The notes: generated by a model not told the origin, from the sequence alone. DNA of 64,000 nt from Pseudomonas ekonensis (GCF_019145435.1 NZ_JAHSTS010000002.1:2328001-2392000); one strand, 5' to 3'. Positions 27,890-37,210 are shown, counted from the stretch's first letter. Numbers and translations are program-made.

Positions 27890-28525
27890 TCAGGAGTACT
27901 GCACCTCGATCTCGTCCAGTTGATGGTCGAAGCTTTTGAGCCGCGCCGTCCAGGTGAACACCAGCACTTCGAAGTCCCGGTCGATCACTGCGCCGCCGGG
28001 GCCGTCGCTGCGCGGGTCGCAGAAGTCCAGCTGATAGCGTTCGCGGGCCATGGCCGTGGCGACGTCGGACAGTTCGCGGGCGTTGTTGAGCCAGTGCCAG
28101 CCGTCGCTGGCGACTTGCTTGTCGAGCTCCAGGCACTGTTTTTTCAGGACATCCAGGCTTTTTTCCAGCGGCGTGCCGGTGAGTTCGCCCATGACTTCGG
28201 CGAAGGTGCGCCCCGGTTGCCAGTAGCTGCCCCAGAAATACCGGTCGAACACGGTCTCGACCCGGCGCAGCGCGACTTTGGTGTCCCAGATCAGCAGCAG
28301 CACTTTGCTTTGCTCCAGCTGACGCTTCTTCAGCCGCCGGACCTGCACCAGGGACCAGGCCACCACCACGATCCCCATGACCGCGATCAAGGCCACGGTG
28401 CTGTCGAGGAACACCATGGCCTTGTCGATCTGGTGGGCCAGCATGATGCCGTAGAAATAGGTGGCCGAGAGCAGCACCAGCGCTACCAGGGCGCACCAGA
28501 AGCCAAGAGCGTAAGGGTTTTTCAT
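27890..28525 (-). CDS. Unknown two-span membrane protein
   Basis: A 211-residue protein that I cannot assign to a family. Two membrane helices (about 8-28 and 42-60) are followed by a cytoplasmic domain of about 145 residues rich in charged and aromatic residues (FDRYFWGSYWQPG). The start MKNPYALGF at 28525 was chosen because of a GGGGAAA site and the first helix; an in-frame upstream start would add eight residues. It lies between an efflux operon and the YdgA-like gene with no evident link to either. Confidence 0.7.
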   Translation of the reverse strand: MKNPYALGFWCALVALVLLSATYFYGIMLAHQIDKAMVFLDSTVALIAVMGIVVVAWSLVQVRRLKKRQLEQSKVLLLIWDTKVALRRVETVFDRYFWGSYWQPGRTFAEVMGELTGTPLEKSLDVLKKQCLELDKQVASDGWHWLNNARELSDVATAMARERYQLDFCDPRSDGPGGAVIDRDFEVLVFTWTARLKSFDHQLDEIEVQYS

Positions 28526-28560
28526 TATTGGTTTCCCCGACCTGCGCAAGCCCAGTGCGC

Positions 28561-28592
28561 TGCAAGGGCGCCTTGCACCGGGCGCCCTTGCA
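28561..28592. terminator. Hairpin after the FUSC/HlyD/OMF operon
   Basis: TGCAAGGGCGCC (28561-28572) and GGCGCCCTTGCA (28581-28592) are perfect 12-base arms with an 8-base loop, 24 bp beyond the efflux operon's last stop. No T-run is present, so it is a terminator-like or RNA-protecting hairpin. Confidence 0.55.
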
Positions 28593-28616
28593 ACACTTCA
28601 AAGCATAGCAACGGCC

Positions 28617-30059
28617 TCAGGGTTTGCCGGTGCCCGACGCTTGCGTTCGTCCGCTTTCCCAGCCGCCGCCCAGGGCGAGGAACAGATCGATCTGGCTCAG
28701 GGCGACCTGGGTGTTGGCCGACGCCAGTTGCGCCCGCACGTCGGTGTAGGTGCGGGTGGCCTGCAGGTCGGCGAGGAACGACGCGCGGCCGGCCTGATAG
28801 AAGCGGTGGGTCTGCTCTGCCGCCTGTCTCGCCGACTGCTCGGCATCGGCCAACGCCTCGCGGCGCTGCAGTTGCGCACTGTACTGGGCCAGGCCGGTCT
28901 GGGTCTCGCGGACGGCGTTCAGGACGACGCCGTCGAAATGCGCCAGGGCGCCCTGAGTCGACGCTTCGGCCTCGTGGATGCGCGCCCGGGCGCCGTTGGT
29001 CGGCACGTTCCAGCTCAACGAAGGGCCGAAGCCCCAGCGGTTGGTTGACGGTTTGCCGAGGTCGTCCAGCAGGCCGACGGTGCCGATCGTCGCACCGAAG
29101 CTGATGTCCGGGTACAGCTCGCCGGTGGCGATGCCGATGCCGGCGGTCGCGGCGGCCAGTTGTCGCTCGGCCTGGCGCACGTCGGGACGGCGCTTGAGCA
29201 ACGCGGCGCCGTCGCCGACGGGCATCAGTTGCGCGACCTTCGGCAGTTCGGCGCACCCGGCGGTGCCGGCGGGCAGTTGCGCCACCGGCCTGGCCAGCAG
29301 CATCGACAGGCGGAACAGCCCGGCCTGCCGCGCAGCCTCGTAGCGCGGCAGGTCGGCCCGCAGGGATTTCAATTGGGTCTGGGAGCGGGTGACTTGCGTC
29401 TCGTCGCCCCGGCCGGCGTCGCGCAGGCGCTGGGTGAGCCGGGTGCTCTGGTCCTGCAGGTCGAGGGAATGCTGGGCGATCTCGCGCTCTTCGTTGGCGG
29501 CGCAGACCTGGGTGTAGGCCCGCACCACATCCGCCACCAGGGTGATGCGGGCGGTGTCGGCGGCGGCCTGGGTCGCGTCGGCGCCGGCCTTGGCCGCTTC
29601 GATGCCGCGCTGCAGCTTGCCGAACAGGTCGAACTGGTAAGAGGCGCTGATGGCGATCTCGCCGATGTTGTCCACCGGCACCTTTTCCGGCAGCAGGAAC
29701 GCTTCGCCGGACTCCTGCAAGCGCTGGGCGCCCATCTTCACCCCGCCGCTCCAGCCGCCGGCCGCTTCGGCTTCGTCGACCCGGGCCCGGGCCCGCGACA
29801 GGTTGGCCGCCGCCACCCGCAGGTCGGTGTTGGAGGCCAGGGCCTGCCGCACCAGCTCGTTGAGCCGGGGATCCTGATACAGGCGCCACCAGTCGGCCGG
29901 CACCGGCGCCGACACCACCGGCTTGCCGTCCACCGCCAGTTCGCCCTGCAGGTCGTGGCGTTGCACCGCCGCTTCGCCCGGCAGGCGATAGTCGGGCCCG
30001 ACCACCTGACAGGCCGACAGCAGCGCGCCCAGCCCGGCGACCATCAGCGCCCGGTTCAT
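28617..30059 (-). CDS. Outer-membrane efflux lipoprotein (NodT/OprM type)
   Basis: A 480-residue outer-membrane channel subunit. The lipobox LLSAC puts the acylated Cys at residue 17, and the mature start QVVGPDYRLP is typical of the NodT class. Two OEP repeats follow, including the family stretch LLKRRPDVRQAERQLAAA and a C-terminal LALGGGWE. It overlaps the membrane-fusion gene by four bases and ends the operon MarR-FUSC-DUF1656-HlyD-OMF, so it likely gives that pump its exit duct. Confidence 0.9.
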   Translation of the reverse strand: MNRALMVAGLGALLSACQVVGPDYRLPGEAAVQRHDLQGELAVDGKPVVSAPVPADWWRLYQDPRLNELVRQALASNTDLRVAAANLSRARARVDEAEAAGGWSGGVKMGAQRLQESGEAFLLPEKVPVDNIGEIAISASYQFDLFGKLQRGIEAAKAGADATQAAADTARITLVADVVRAYTQVCAANEEREIAQHSLDLQDQSTRLTQRLRDAGRGDETQVTRSQTQLKSLRADLPRYEAARQAGLFRLSMLLARPVAQLPAGTAGCAELPKVAQLMPVGDGAALLKRRPDVRQAERQLAAATAGIGIATGELYPDISFGATIGTVGLLDDLGKPSTNRWGFGPSLSWNVPTNGARARIHEAEASTQGALAHFDGVVLNAVRETQTGLAQYSAQLQRREALADAEQSARQAAEQTHRFYQAGRASFLADLQATRTYTDVRAQLASANTQVALSQIDLFLALGGGWESGRTQASGTGKP

Positions 30060-30943
30060 TGCGCGGACTCCTGCCGGCCGTCCTCGATGATCGACACCGT
30101 GGCAGTGCGCCCGGCGATCATGCGGAAATCCTCCGGCACATCATCGAACGCGATGCGCACGGGAATCCGCTGCGCCAGCCGCACCCAGCTGAAGGCCGGG
30201 TTGACGTTGGGCAGCAGGTTGCTGCCGCTGGTGCGGTCGCGGTCCTCGATGCCGGCGACGATGCTTTCGACATGCCCGCGCAGCTTCGCCCGGTCGCCGA
30301 TCACCCGGATGTCCACGGCCTGGCCGACGCGGATGCCGTCCAGCTTGGTCTCCTCGAAGTAGCCGTCGATGTGGAAGGAGTTGCTGTCGACCACCGACAG
30401 CACCGGGCGCCCGGCGGTGACGAACTCCTGGGCACGCGGCGCACGGTCGTTGACGTAGCCGTCCACCGGGCTGCGGATCACCGAGCGGTCGAGGTTGAGC
30501 TGCGCGCTGTCCACCGCCACCAGCGCTTCGGCGAGGGCCGATTGGGCGCGGGCGACCTTCGACAGGCTTTCTTCCAGCTGCTCGGCCGGCACCAGATTGC
30601 CCAGGCCCCGGTTGCGCTTGGCCTCGCGCTGCGCCTGGGCGAGGGTCTCTTCGCGGTCGGCGACGGCGGCCTTGGCCTGGCGCAGGGCCAGGCGGAAACG
30701 GTCCGGGTCGATGCTGAACAGCACCTGGCCGCGCTTGACCGGCTGGTTGTCCTTCACTTCCACCTGCTGGATCAGCCCGGACACGTCCGGGGCGATCTGC
30801 ACGATGTCGGCGCGGATATGCCCGTCGCGGGTCCAGGGCGCAAACATGTAGTACATCACCATGCGCCACACCACCACGACGGCGAACGTCACGATCAACA
30901 GGGTCAGCACGGTGCGGCCGAGCGTCAAAAACGGTTTTTTCAT
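30056..30943 (-). CDS. HlyD-type membrane-fusion protein (AaeA-like)
   Basis: A 295-residue periplasmic adaptor with one N-terminal membrane anchor (about 8-30). The biotinyl-lipoyl-like half motifs IAPDVSGLIQQVEVKDNQPV and RSPVDGYVND bracket a short coiled coil (about 85-150). The size and its pairing with a DUF1656 and a FUSC protein match AaeA of the p-hydroxybenzoate efflux system. Four-base overlaps link it to both neighbours. Confidence 0.9.
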   Translation of the reverse strand: MKKPFLTLGRTVLTLLIVTFAVVVVWRMVMYYMFAPWTRDGHIRADIVQIAPDVSGLIQQVEVKDNQPVKRGQVLFSIDPDRFRLALRQAKAAVADREETLAQAQREAKRNRGLGNLVPAEQLEESLSKVARAQSALAEALVAVDSAQLNLDRSVIRSPVDGYVNDRAPRAQEFVTAGRPVLSVVDSNSFHIDGYFEETKLDGIRVGQAVDIRVIGDRAKLRGHVESIVAGIEDRDRTSGSNLLPNVNPAFSWVRLAQRIPVRIAFDDVPEDFRMIAGRTATVSIIEDGRQESAQ

Positions 30944-31149
30944 GTCATCAGGTATCGGCTGAGGGAATCCACGGCGCCCAGCAGCAAGGCGTACAGCGCC
31001 ACGTTGAACAACGCCCGGTGCCAGACCAGGCGGTAGAAATGCAGGCGCGTGAGCACGCCGTGCACCAGCAGGAACAACAGGTACGTGATGCCCATCAGGA
31101 TCAGCAGGGTCGGCAGGAAGATGCCGCTGATGTCCAGGTCACCGATCAT
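30940..31149 (-). CDS. DUF1656 small membrane protein (AaeX-like)
   Basis: A 69-residue inner-membrane protein with two hydrophobic helices. DUF1656/AaeX proteins nearly always sit between FUSC and HlyD genes; their function in the pump is unknown. It overlaps both neighbours by four bases, so its synthesis is coupled to theirs. Confidence 0.88.
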   Translation of the reverse strand: MIGDLDISGIFLPTLLILMGITYLLFLLVHGVLTRLHFYRLVWHRALFNVALYALLLGAVDSLSRYLMT

Positions 31150-33218
31150 AGGGGGGCTCCATCGATGCCGTGAGGCAACGGTTCTTCGGGTTCGGCGTTG
31201 CCGAGAAACTCGACGCCGGGCAGCAGCGCCAGGCGCAGGCCGCTGAGGGCATGCAACAGGTGCAGCCGGGTTTCGTCATCGCCGTGGCCGCCGAGGGCGC
31301 GGCGGGTGCGGTCCATCGTCATCAGCAAGGGGCTGGGCGCCGGCAGGCGCTCGCCGGCCTTGAGGCAGGCGCGGAAGTAGTCGCCGACTTCCGCCACCAC
31401 CTGCTGCAGCAGCGCCTGCGGCGCGCCGGGCACCCGCGGGGTGTAGGCCAGCAGGTCGAGCAGGTTCAGCCCCACCCGCACTTCGCGCAGGGCAATGCCG
31501 GTGTCCTGGCCGGTCAGCGCCAGGCGCGGCAGGTGCTGCATCAGGCGGTCGAGCAGTTGCACGCCCAGTTGCCGGTGTTCGGCGAGGTTCGCCGGCTCCG
31601 TCATGCGGACGATGTCCTTCCAGCTGAACCGGGTCAGGCGTTTGGCCGCCAGCTCGGCGCCGAACGGGCGGGCCACCAGCGTCCAGATGAACGCGAACAG
31701 CAGCCCCATGGGGCCGGCCAGGTTGGAGTTGGCGAAAGCGAAGAAATCCGCGTCGTAGGCACCCTGGATGCTGATGAACGACGAGGTGTTGACCAGCGTC
31801 AGCAGCATGCCGAGGTAGAAGCGCGGCTGCACCGTCAGGGTGCCGACGCAGATGAACGGCACGGCGAACGCCAGCACCAGCATCGGGAAGTCATGCAGGT
31901 TGGGCAGCACCAGGAACAGGTACAGGCTGGCGAACAGCACCGACATCGCGGTCCAGAAGAAGAACCGGTAGATCTGCGGCGCCGGGTCGTCCATCGAGGC
32001 GAAGAAACTGCACGACACCGCCGCCAGGATCACCGCGCTGCCGCCGTCGGTCCAGCCCAGCAGGATCCACAGCACCGACGCGACGATGATCGCCAGGATG
32101 GTCGAGGCCACCGAATACAGCATCAGCCCGCGGTCGAGGAACGGCGTCAGACGCCCGAGGCGCCAGTGGCGGTAGACCGCGCGCCAGCTGTCCTGGCGCT
32201 CGCAGAGGATCGCGTCCTGCAGCGAACGGCAGTCCTGCCACAGGTCGATGAACTCGGCCAGGCGGTACAGCGCGTTGGAGAACAGCAACTGCTTGCGGTC
32301 CTCCAGGGCCTCGGCATCCGGCTGCAGGGCGTCGAGCCGGTCTTTCAGGGTTTGCCACCGCTCAAGGTCGGCGTCCTTGTGGCCGAGCCACTCGGCGGTG
32401 GCCGCCAGCAGCGGCGCGAACCGGTCCACCAGTTCCGGCGTGCGGCGCTCAAGGGCATAGAGCGCATCGTCGAGGGCGTCGATCACCGGCAGCAGGTGGA
32501 TCATCCGCCCGCGTAGCTCCTTGGTGTTGCGCACCGTCTGCGGGCGGGCGCCTTCGTGGGGCAACTGGCCGATCATCAGTTCGAGGCTGTTGAAGCTGCC
32601 GACCATGGCCATGCGCAGGGCGCTGATCTCTTCCGGGCGCACGTCGCGGCCGAGGAAGCGCAGGCTGTAGGTCGTCGCGTCGGCGAACCACTTGCCCACC
32701 GCGTCGTTGAACACCGGGGCCAGCCGGCGCGGCCAGAACATCGCCCCGACCACCGCCGCCACGGCGATGCCGAGGAAGATCTCCTCGGTGCGCGCCTCGG
32801 CCACGTCCCACACCGCCAACGGGTTGTCCACCACCGGCAGGGCGATCAGCGGCAGGGTGTAGCCGGCCAGCATCAAGGCGTAGTTGTTGGCGGTGCGCAG
32901 GTGCAGCGAGAGAAACAGCAGGATCCCCGTCCACAGCGCGATGACCACCACCAGCACATAGGGGCTCTGGACGAACATCGGCACGAACAGCACCGCCGCC
33001 GCCGCACCGAGGAACGTCCCGATGGCGCGGTACAGGGCCTTGGAACTGGTGGGCCCGAGGAAGGGACTCGAGACGATGTACACCGTGGCCATCGCCCAGT
33101 ACGGACGCGGCATCTGCATGAGCAGGGCGATGTACAGCGCGATCATCGAGGCGGCGAAGGTGCGGATCCCGTAGAACCAGTCCCGGGCCGGAGGAAAGCC
33201 GGAGAAGAAGCCGTTCAC
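31146..33218 (-). CDS. FUSC-family efflux transporter (AaeB-like)
   Basis: A 690-residue inner-membrane protein with two blocks of membrane helices (about 15-175 and 375-530) separated by a cytoplasmic domain, the fusaric-acid-resistance FUSC layout. Likely exports aromatic acids, judging from AaeB. The start is a GTG at 33218 that overlaps the marR stop (GTGA); the frame upstream of it belongs to the regulator. The N-terminus MNGFFSGFPPARDWFYGIRT is the usual family start. Confidence 0.88.
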   Translation of the reverse strand: MNGFFSGFPPARDWFYGIRTFAASMIALYIALLMQMPRPYWAMATVYIVSSPFLGPTSSKALYRAIGTFLGAAAAVLFVPMFVQSPYVLVVVIALWTGILLFLSLHLRTANNYALMLAGYTLPLIALPVVDNPLAVWDVAEARTEEIFLGIAVAAVVGAMFWPRRLAPVFNDAVGKWFADATTYSLRFLGRDVRPEEISALRMAMVGSFNSLELMIGQLPHEGARPQTVRNTKELRGRMIHLLPVIDALDDALYALERRTPELVDRFAPLLAATAEWLGHKDADLERWQTLKDRLDALQPDAEALEDRKQLLFSNALYRLAEFIDLWQDCRSLQDAILCERQDSWRAVYRHWRLGRLTPFLDRGLMLYSVASTILAIIVASVLWILLGWTDGGSAVILAAVSCSFFASMDDPAPQIYRFFFWTAMSVLFASLYLFLVLPNLHDFPMLVLAFAVPFICVGTLTVQPRFYLGMLLTLVNTSSFISIQGAYDADFFAFANSNLAGPMGLLFAFIWTLVARPFGAELAAKRLTRFSWKDIVRMTEPANLAEHRQLGVQLLDRLMQHLPRLALTGQDTGIALREVRVGLNLLDLLAYTPRVPGAPQALLQQVVAEVGDYFRACLKAGERLPAPSPLLMTMDRTRRALGGHGDDETRLHLLHALSGLRLALLPGVEFLGNAEPEEPLPHGIDGAPL

Positions 33219-33670
33219 GGATGGGTCACCGCCAGCGGACTCGCCGCCTCGAAAGCCTTCAATACCCGAAGCGTAGCTTCCAGATCGCGCCGGTCGATGC
33301 CTTCCAGCACCCCGTGGCGCAGACGCACCAGTTCGGCCTCGACCGCCTGCACCAGCTCGCGGCCGGTGTCGGTCAGGCTCAGGCATTTGGCGCGGCGGTC
33401 CTGGGGGTCTTCGCTGCGGCAGACATACCCGGCGTGGCACAGCTGATCGAGCAGGCGCACCAGCGAAGGGCTTTCCATCCCCGCCGCCTGCGCCACCTGC
33501 ACCTGGCGGACGCCCTCGCCCAGCCGCCCGATCATCAGCAGCGGGACGGCGCAGGCTTCGGAGATGCCGTAGTTGACCAGCGTGGTCTGGCAGATTTTGC
33601 GCCAATGACGGGCGGCCACCACCATGGCACTGCTGATGTTCATCTGGAGGATGTCGAGGTTGTCGGACAC
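33215..33670 (-). CDS. MarR-family transcriptional regulator
   Basis: A winged-helix repressor of about 151 residues. The DNA-binding part is visible at about 55-120 (VQVAQAAGMESPSLVRLLDQL, then the wing RSEDPQDRRAKCLSLTDTG). It is the first gene of the efflux operon and overlaps the FUSC start, so it very likely controls it and itself. The start is uncertain: GTG 33670 fits the family N-terminus but would leave almost no 5' leader if the promoter at 33679-33706 is right; ATG 33643 and TTG 33706 are alternatives. Confidence 0.85.
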   Translation of the reverse strand: MSDNLDILQMNISSAMVVAARHWRKICQTTLVNYGISEACAVPLLMIGRLGEGVRQVQVAQAAGMESPSLVRLLDQLCHAGYVCRSEDPQDRRAKCLSLTDTGRELVQAVEAELVRLRHGVLEGIDRRDLEATLRVLKAFEAASPLAVTHP

Positions 33671-33678
33671 GGGCGAGG

Positions 33679-33706
33679 CACATACTGTTAGTTTGCTAAC
33701 TATCAA
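33679..33706 (-). promoter_or_regulatory. MarR promoter with palindromic operator in the spacer
   Basis: On the minus strand TTGATA (33701-33706) and TATGTG (33679-33684) are spaced by 16 bases. The spacer contains GTTAG-CAAA-CTAAC (33687-33700), an inverted repeat with 5-base arms. A repressor bound there would block RNA polymerase directly, the usual MarR mechanism. Confidence 0.55.
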
Positions 33707-33778
33707 TATGGCATTGACGGGGAATTTCAGTCAAGTTTTGAAACAAATTGATCCGCGTACCCAAAAGCCGCCGCAGAC

Positions 33779-33970
33779 ATGGACACCCGTTTCAGCGAGG
33801 CGGTGTCCCGCCTCTCCCGGAACCCGAACATCGGCCCCGTCGGCATCATCGCCGGCACACGCGAGATCATTCCTCATCCAGGCTACCGTCTCGTTCACCA
33901 GATCGAGCAAGAGGCGGTTTGGATTCTGGTGCTGATCCATACCGCTCGACGATGGCCATTGCCGCAGTGA
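33779..33970 (+). pseudogene. Truncated RelE/ParE-family toxin remnant
   Basis: The 63-residue frame has the C-terminal two thirds of a ParE/RelE-like toxin: RFSEAVSRLSRNPNIGPVG, GTREIIPHPGYRLVHQIE and the end ILVLIHTARRWP. The usual N-terminal 25-30 residues are missing, the ATG at 33779 has no ribosome site, and no antitoxin gene is next to it. I read it as a decayed toxin; a very short active toxin cannot be excluded. Confidence 0.55.
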
Positions 33971-33973
33971 CGG

Positions 33974-34219
33974 CTACCCGGCCCTTCCCTTTCTCAACAT
34001 CACATCCAGCTGATCCACCACCTCCGCCCAATCCGCGTCATCCAGAGTCTCGTCCCGCAGAAAGGCCTTCTGCGCCTCGTTCCAGAAAAACGCATCGGCC
34101 AGGTGCAGTTCCGGCTTGAGCGGGGAATGGGTGGCGATGAACTGGTCGATGCCGGCCGGATCGCTGGCCAGGCCGAGTTGCTTGAACAACGCTGAAAGGC
34201 TGTGGGTCGGGTTTTCCAT
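33974..34219 (-). CDS. DUF2789 family protein
   Basis: An 81-residue soluble protein with the DUF2789 pattern: LFKQLGLASDPAGIDQFI, then LADAFFWNEAQKAFLRDE and DDADWAEVVDQLD. The function is unknown. The ATG at 34219 has a clear AAGGAG ribosome site. It lies downstream of the ybaK-like gene on the same strand but beyond a terminator-like hairpin. Confidence 0.85.
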   Translation of the reverse strand: MENPTHSLSALFKQLGLASDPAGIDQFIATHSPLKPELHLADAFFWNEAQKAFLRDETLDDADWAEVVDQLDVMLRKGRAG

Positions 34220-34245
34220 GTCTGGCTCCTTCGAAAATCGCGGGC

Positions 34246-34283
34246 AAAAGAAAGACTGCGGGCGCCAGCCTGCTGGCTCCCGC
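34246..34283 (-). terminator. Probable terminator after the YbaK-like gene
   Basis: GCGGGCGCCAGC (34258-34269) pairs with GCTGGCTCCCGC (34272-34283) with one mismatch; on the minus strand a T-rich tract (34246-34253) follows. It also lies in the leader of the DUF2789 gene. Confidence 0.55.
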
Positions 34284-34314
34284 ACGTTCTGTGTCGTGCA
34301 CGGCAGGGCGATGG

Positions 34315-34776
34315 CTAGTCGCTCAGCTCCCGCACCTGCGCATGGGGCACCGCCTTGAGGAACTCAGGGATGCTCATGTGCAGCAGGTTGTTGTGGTTGC
34401 CGGCCTCCAGGTAGATGTCTTTCTGCCGGGTCAGCAGCGGGTCGATGACCATATCCAGCCCGTAGGCGTCGCCCAGCGGCGGCACCGCGCCGCGTTCGCA
34501 GTCGTCGAACAGGTGCGCCAGGTTGCTTTCGCGGGTGATCTGCCATTGCCCGCCGTCGGGCACTTTGCTCAGGTCCAGATGATGGCTGGCCGGCAGCACG
34601 GCCATCAGGTAGTGCCCGTGGCGATCGTCGAGGATCACCGATTTGGCCACCCGCTCCGCCGGCACCCCGGCGACCCGCGCCGTCTCCAGGCTGCTGGAGG
34701 AGTGCGGATGGGCGACGATGTCGTATTCGCATTGCGCCTGTTTCAGGCTGCTCTGCACCTTTCTTGCCATACGCAT
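34315..34776 (-). CDS. YbaK/EbsC-family aminoacyl-tRNA deacylase-like protein
   Basis: A 153-residue protein of the YbaK/ProX editing-domain family, whose members hydrolyse mischarged aminoacyl-tRNA such as Cys-tRNA(Pro) or Ala-tRNA(Pro). Conserved features are the Lys of ERVAKSVILDD and the stretch GAVPPLGDAYGLDMVID. Which amino acid it edits cannot be told from sequence. Start ATG 34776 has GAGGTG upstream; a second ATG lies two codons in. Confidence 0.82.
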   Translation of the reverse strand: MRMARKVQSSLKQAQCEYDIVAHPHSSSSLETARVAGVPAERVAKSVILDDRHGHYLMAVLPASHHLDLSKVPDGGQWQITRESNLAHLFDDCERGAVPPLGDAYGLDMVIDPLLTRQKDIYLEAGNHNNLLHMSIPEFLKAVPHAQVRELSD

Positions 34777-34969
34777 GATGCACCTCGGTGCCCGCCGGCG
34801 CTGTGCGGCGGACGCTCATGAATGCTGTTGCCGTCCTCAAAGTCTAGCCCGCCGGGCCGCCCGCGCCGGGAATTCCGCCCACTGGCGGCTTGCCCGGACT
34901 GATCAAAAATCATCCAGGTGCAGGCTCAACTAGACTGTAGGTAAGCCCCTGACTCTCGCGGAGGGTCAC

Positions 34970-35500
34970 GTGAACACCCGTTGCTGTGCGCTTGCCTTGT
35001 CGATGCTGCTCAGCGGAGCGGCCCTGGCGGCGGATGCCCCGCTGCCGGCGGTCAACCCGGTGGGCCTGTGGCTGATCACCTTGGGCATCGCCTTTCTGAT
35101 CGCCGAAGCCGCGCTGCCCAACTATGGCGTGATCGGCCTGGGCGGCATTGTCATGTTCGTGATCGGCGCGCTGATCCTGGGCAACGCCGAGCCGCCGGTG
35201 CCGATGATGATCGGCCTGGGCCTGGTCAGCGCGCTGCTGCTGGCCGCGCTGCTCTGGCGGGCGCTCAAGACCCGGCCGCGCCAACCGGTCAGCGGCGACG
35301 CCGGCCTGCTCGGCAGCGTGACCGCGGTCACCGTCGTGGAACCGGGCGACGGCCGCAGCGGCTGGGTGCAATTGCAGGGAGAACGCTGGCAGGTGCTCAG
35401 CCCCACGCCGCTGCACACCGGGCAACCGGTGCGGGTGGTGGGCCGCAAGGGCCTGTTGCTGCAAGTGGCCGCGGCTGACGCGGCACCGCTCGGAGAGTGA
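34970..35500 (+). CDS. NfeD-like membrane protein (short form)
   Basis: A 176-residue protein of the NfeD family in the short form without a ClpP-like protease domain. A signal peptide or first helix (about 6-21) is followed by two to three membrane helices (about 30-98) and a C-terminal OB-fold domain (about 110-170, [26 protein letters not shown] read in parts). It starts with GTG at 34970, supported by GGAGGG six bases upstream. NfeD proteins work with stomatin-like partners, and a slipin gene follows after two bases. Confidence 0.85.
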   Translation: MNTRCCALALSMLLSGAALAADAPLPAVNPVGLWLITLGIAFLIAEAALPNYGVIGLGGIVMFVIGALILGNAEPPVPMMIGLGLVSALLLAALLWRALKTRPRQPVSGDAGLLGSVTAVTVVEPGDGRSGWVQLQGERWQVLSPTPLHTGQPVRVVGRKGLLLQVAAADAAPLGE

Positions 35501-35502
35501 TC

Positions 35503-36261
35503 ATGGGTCTGCAAATCGGTTTTGTCGCGCTGCTGCTGTTGCTCATCGCCCTGGCCGGCTCGACGTTCCGCATCCTGCGCGAATACGAACGGGGCGTGGT
35601 GTTCCAGCTCGGGCGCTTCTGGCAGGTCAAGGGGCCGGGGCTGATCCTGCTGATCCCCGTGGTGCAGCAGATGGTGCGGGTGGACCTGCGCACCATCGTC
35701 CTCGACGTGCCGCCCCAGGACGTGATCACCCGCGACAACGTGTCGGTGAAGGTCAACGCGGTGCTGTACTTTCGCGTGCTCGACCCGCAGAAGGCGATCA
35801 TCCAGGTCGAGGACTTCCTCATGGCCACCAGCCAACTGGCCCAGACCACCCTGCGCGCGGTGCTGGGCAAGCATGAGCTGGACGAACTGCTGGCCGAACG
35901 GGAACGGCTGAACATCGACATCCAGCAAGTGCTGGACGCCCAGACCGACGCCTGGGGCATCAAGGTCGCCAACGTCGAGATCAAGCACGTCGACCTCAAC
36001 GAGTCGATGGTGCGCGCCATCGCCAAGCAGGCCGAAGCGGAACGGGAGCGCCGGGCCAAGGTGATCCACGCCGAAGGCGAACTGCAGGCCTCGGAAAAGC
36101 TCATGCAGGCCGCCGAGATGCTTGGTCGCCAATCGGGCGCCATGCAATTGCGCTACATGCAGACCTTGAGTTCGATCGCCGGGGACAAGAGTTCGACGAT
36201 CGTCTTTCCGCTGCCGATCGAGCTGCTCAAAGGGATGAGCGACCTGACGAAGCCGTCCTGA
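35503..36261 (+). CDS. Slipin (stomatin-like SPFH-domain protein)
   Basis: A 252-residue SPFH/PHB protein. One N-terminal membrane helix (about 5-22) is followed by [14 protein letters not shown] and the SPFH domain, then the slipin signature [17 protein letters not shown] and a C-terminal coiled coil (about 175-225). Slipins organise membrane microdomains. It forms an operon with the NfeD gene. Its last 35 bases overlap the end of a convergent sulfotransferase gene. Confidence 0.92.
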   Translation: MGLQIGFVALLLLLIALAGSTFRILREYERGVVFQLGRFWQVKGPGLILLIPVVQQMVRVDLRTIVLDVPPQDVITRDNVSVKVNAVLYFRVLDPQKAIIQVEDFLMATSQLAQTTLRAVLGKHELDELLAERERLNIDIQQVLDAQTDAWGIKVANVEIKHVDLNESMVRAIAKQAEAERERRAKVIHAEGELQASEKLMQAAEMLGRQSGAMQLRYMQTLSSIAGDKSSTIVFPLPIELLKGMSDLTKPS

Positions 36262-37210
36262 CCTCAGCGCACGCCGTGTTCAGCCGCAACGCCTCCAGCG
36301 CCCGGTAGGGCGCCCGGGCGTAGTGCTCGACCCGCGCCTGGAGCAGCGCCGAGGCTTCGCGGCGCTTGTCCTCGCTGTCGGCGACGAACACCTGCGCCGG
36401 CTGTTTGGCATGCTGCACGGTCGCCGCCGACGCCCGAAGGCACTGTTCGGCGTTCAATCCGAAAAACGTCGCCAGGTGCCCGCTCATGGCCTCGGGCAGC
36501 TCGCTGTAGTTCACCGCCAGCCCGCCGCCATCGCGACAATGCACCCACCCGGCCTCCAGCAGACGCCCCAGGCGCCGGGCGATGAAGTCTTCGCGCCCCT
36601 CGAACGGCAGGCCGTCGTCCAGCACGCAGTCGCCGAGCATGCCCGCCACCATGTGCATGCCGGGACGGCGCATGTGGGAGACGGCGATCTCCAACGGGTC
36701 GCGGTAGACGAACAGCCATGGCGTCTGCCCGTGGCATTCGCGCAACAGCGGCCATTCGCCGATGTTCCACGCATCGAGCTTGATCACCAGCCGCTGTTCG
36801 CCGCCGCGCCGCCGCTGGCCGTAGGCCGACAGCAAGCCGGCGATTGCGGCCCGGCGTTCGGGCGCCGGCAGGTCGCTGCGCAGCAGGGCGTCGAGGGGCG
36901 GCGGCTCGGACACGACGATGTGGTCATCGAGCCGGGCCAGCATCTGGCTGACCAGGGTCGAGCCGCAGCGCGAGGCATGCAGGATGAACGGGCCTGGCGC
37001 AAGGCCGGGGCTGTGCGCCTGCCAGTCCGTCAGCGCCGACAGCGGCGTCTGCCGGCGCAAGGCCTGGTTGAACGGCAACCGCAGCGCGTCGTCCACCGCG
37101 TCGCGGAAAAACGGCTGGCGCAACGGCGCATCACCGAACCAGCACCAGTCCACCTGCCAGTGCCCGGCCTCGTTCCAGATGCGGATCGGCAGCCAGCCGT
37201 CGAAATTCAT
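36227..37210 (-). CDS. Sulfotransferase-like protein (distal copy)
   Basis: A protein of about 327 residues with a PAPS-binding loop ([14 protein letters not shown], about 78-91) and a 3'-phosphate-type motif ([20 protein letters not shown]), so probably a sulfotransferase acting on a small molecule or protein. The start at 37210 gives an ATGA overlap with the hydroxylase gene; in-frame ATGs at 37219 and 37231 are alternatives. The acceptor is unknown. It is the last gene of the giant-protein/TolC/hydroxylase run, which suggests that it modifies something exported by that system. It is not closely similar to the copy at 45992-46828. Confidence 0.75.
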   Translation of the reverse strand: MNFDGWLPIRIWNEAGHWQVDWCWFGDAPLRQPFFRDAVDDALRLPFNQALRRQTPLSALTDWQAHSPGLAPGPFILHASRCGSTLVSQMLARLDDHIVVSEPPPLDALLRSDLPAPERRAAIAGLLSAYGQRRRGGEQRLVIKLDAWNIGEWPLLRECHGQTPWLFVYRDPLEIAVSHMRRPGMHMVAGMLGDCVLDDGLPFEGREDFIARRLGRLLEAGWVHCRDGGGLAVNYSELPEAMSGHLATFFGLNAEQCLRASAATVQHAKQPAQVFVADSEDKRREASALLQARVEHYARAPYRALEALRLNTACAEVRTASSGRSSL

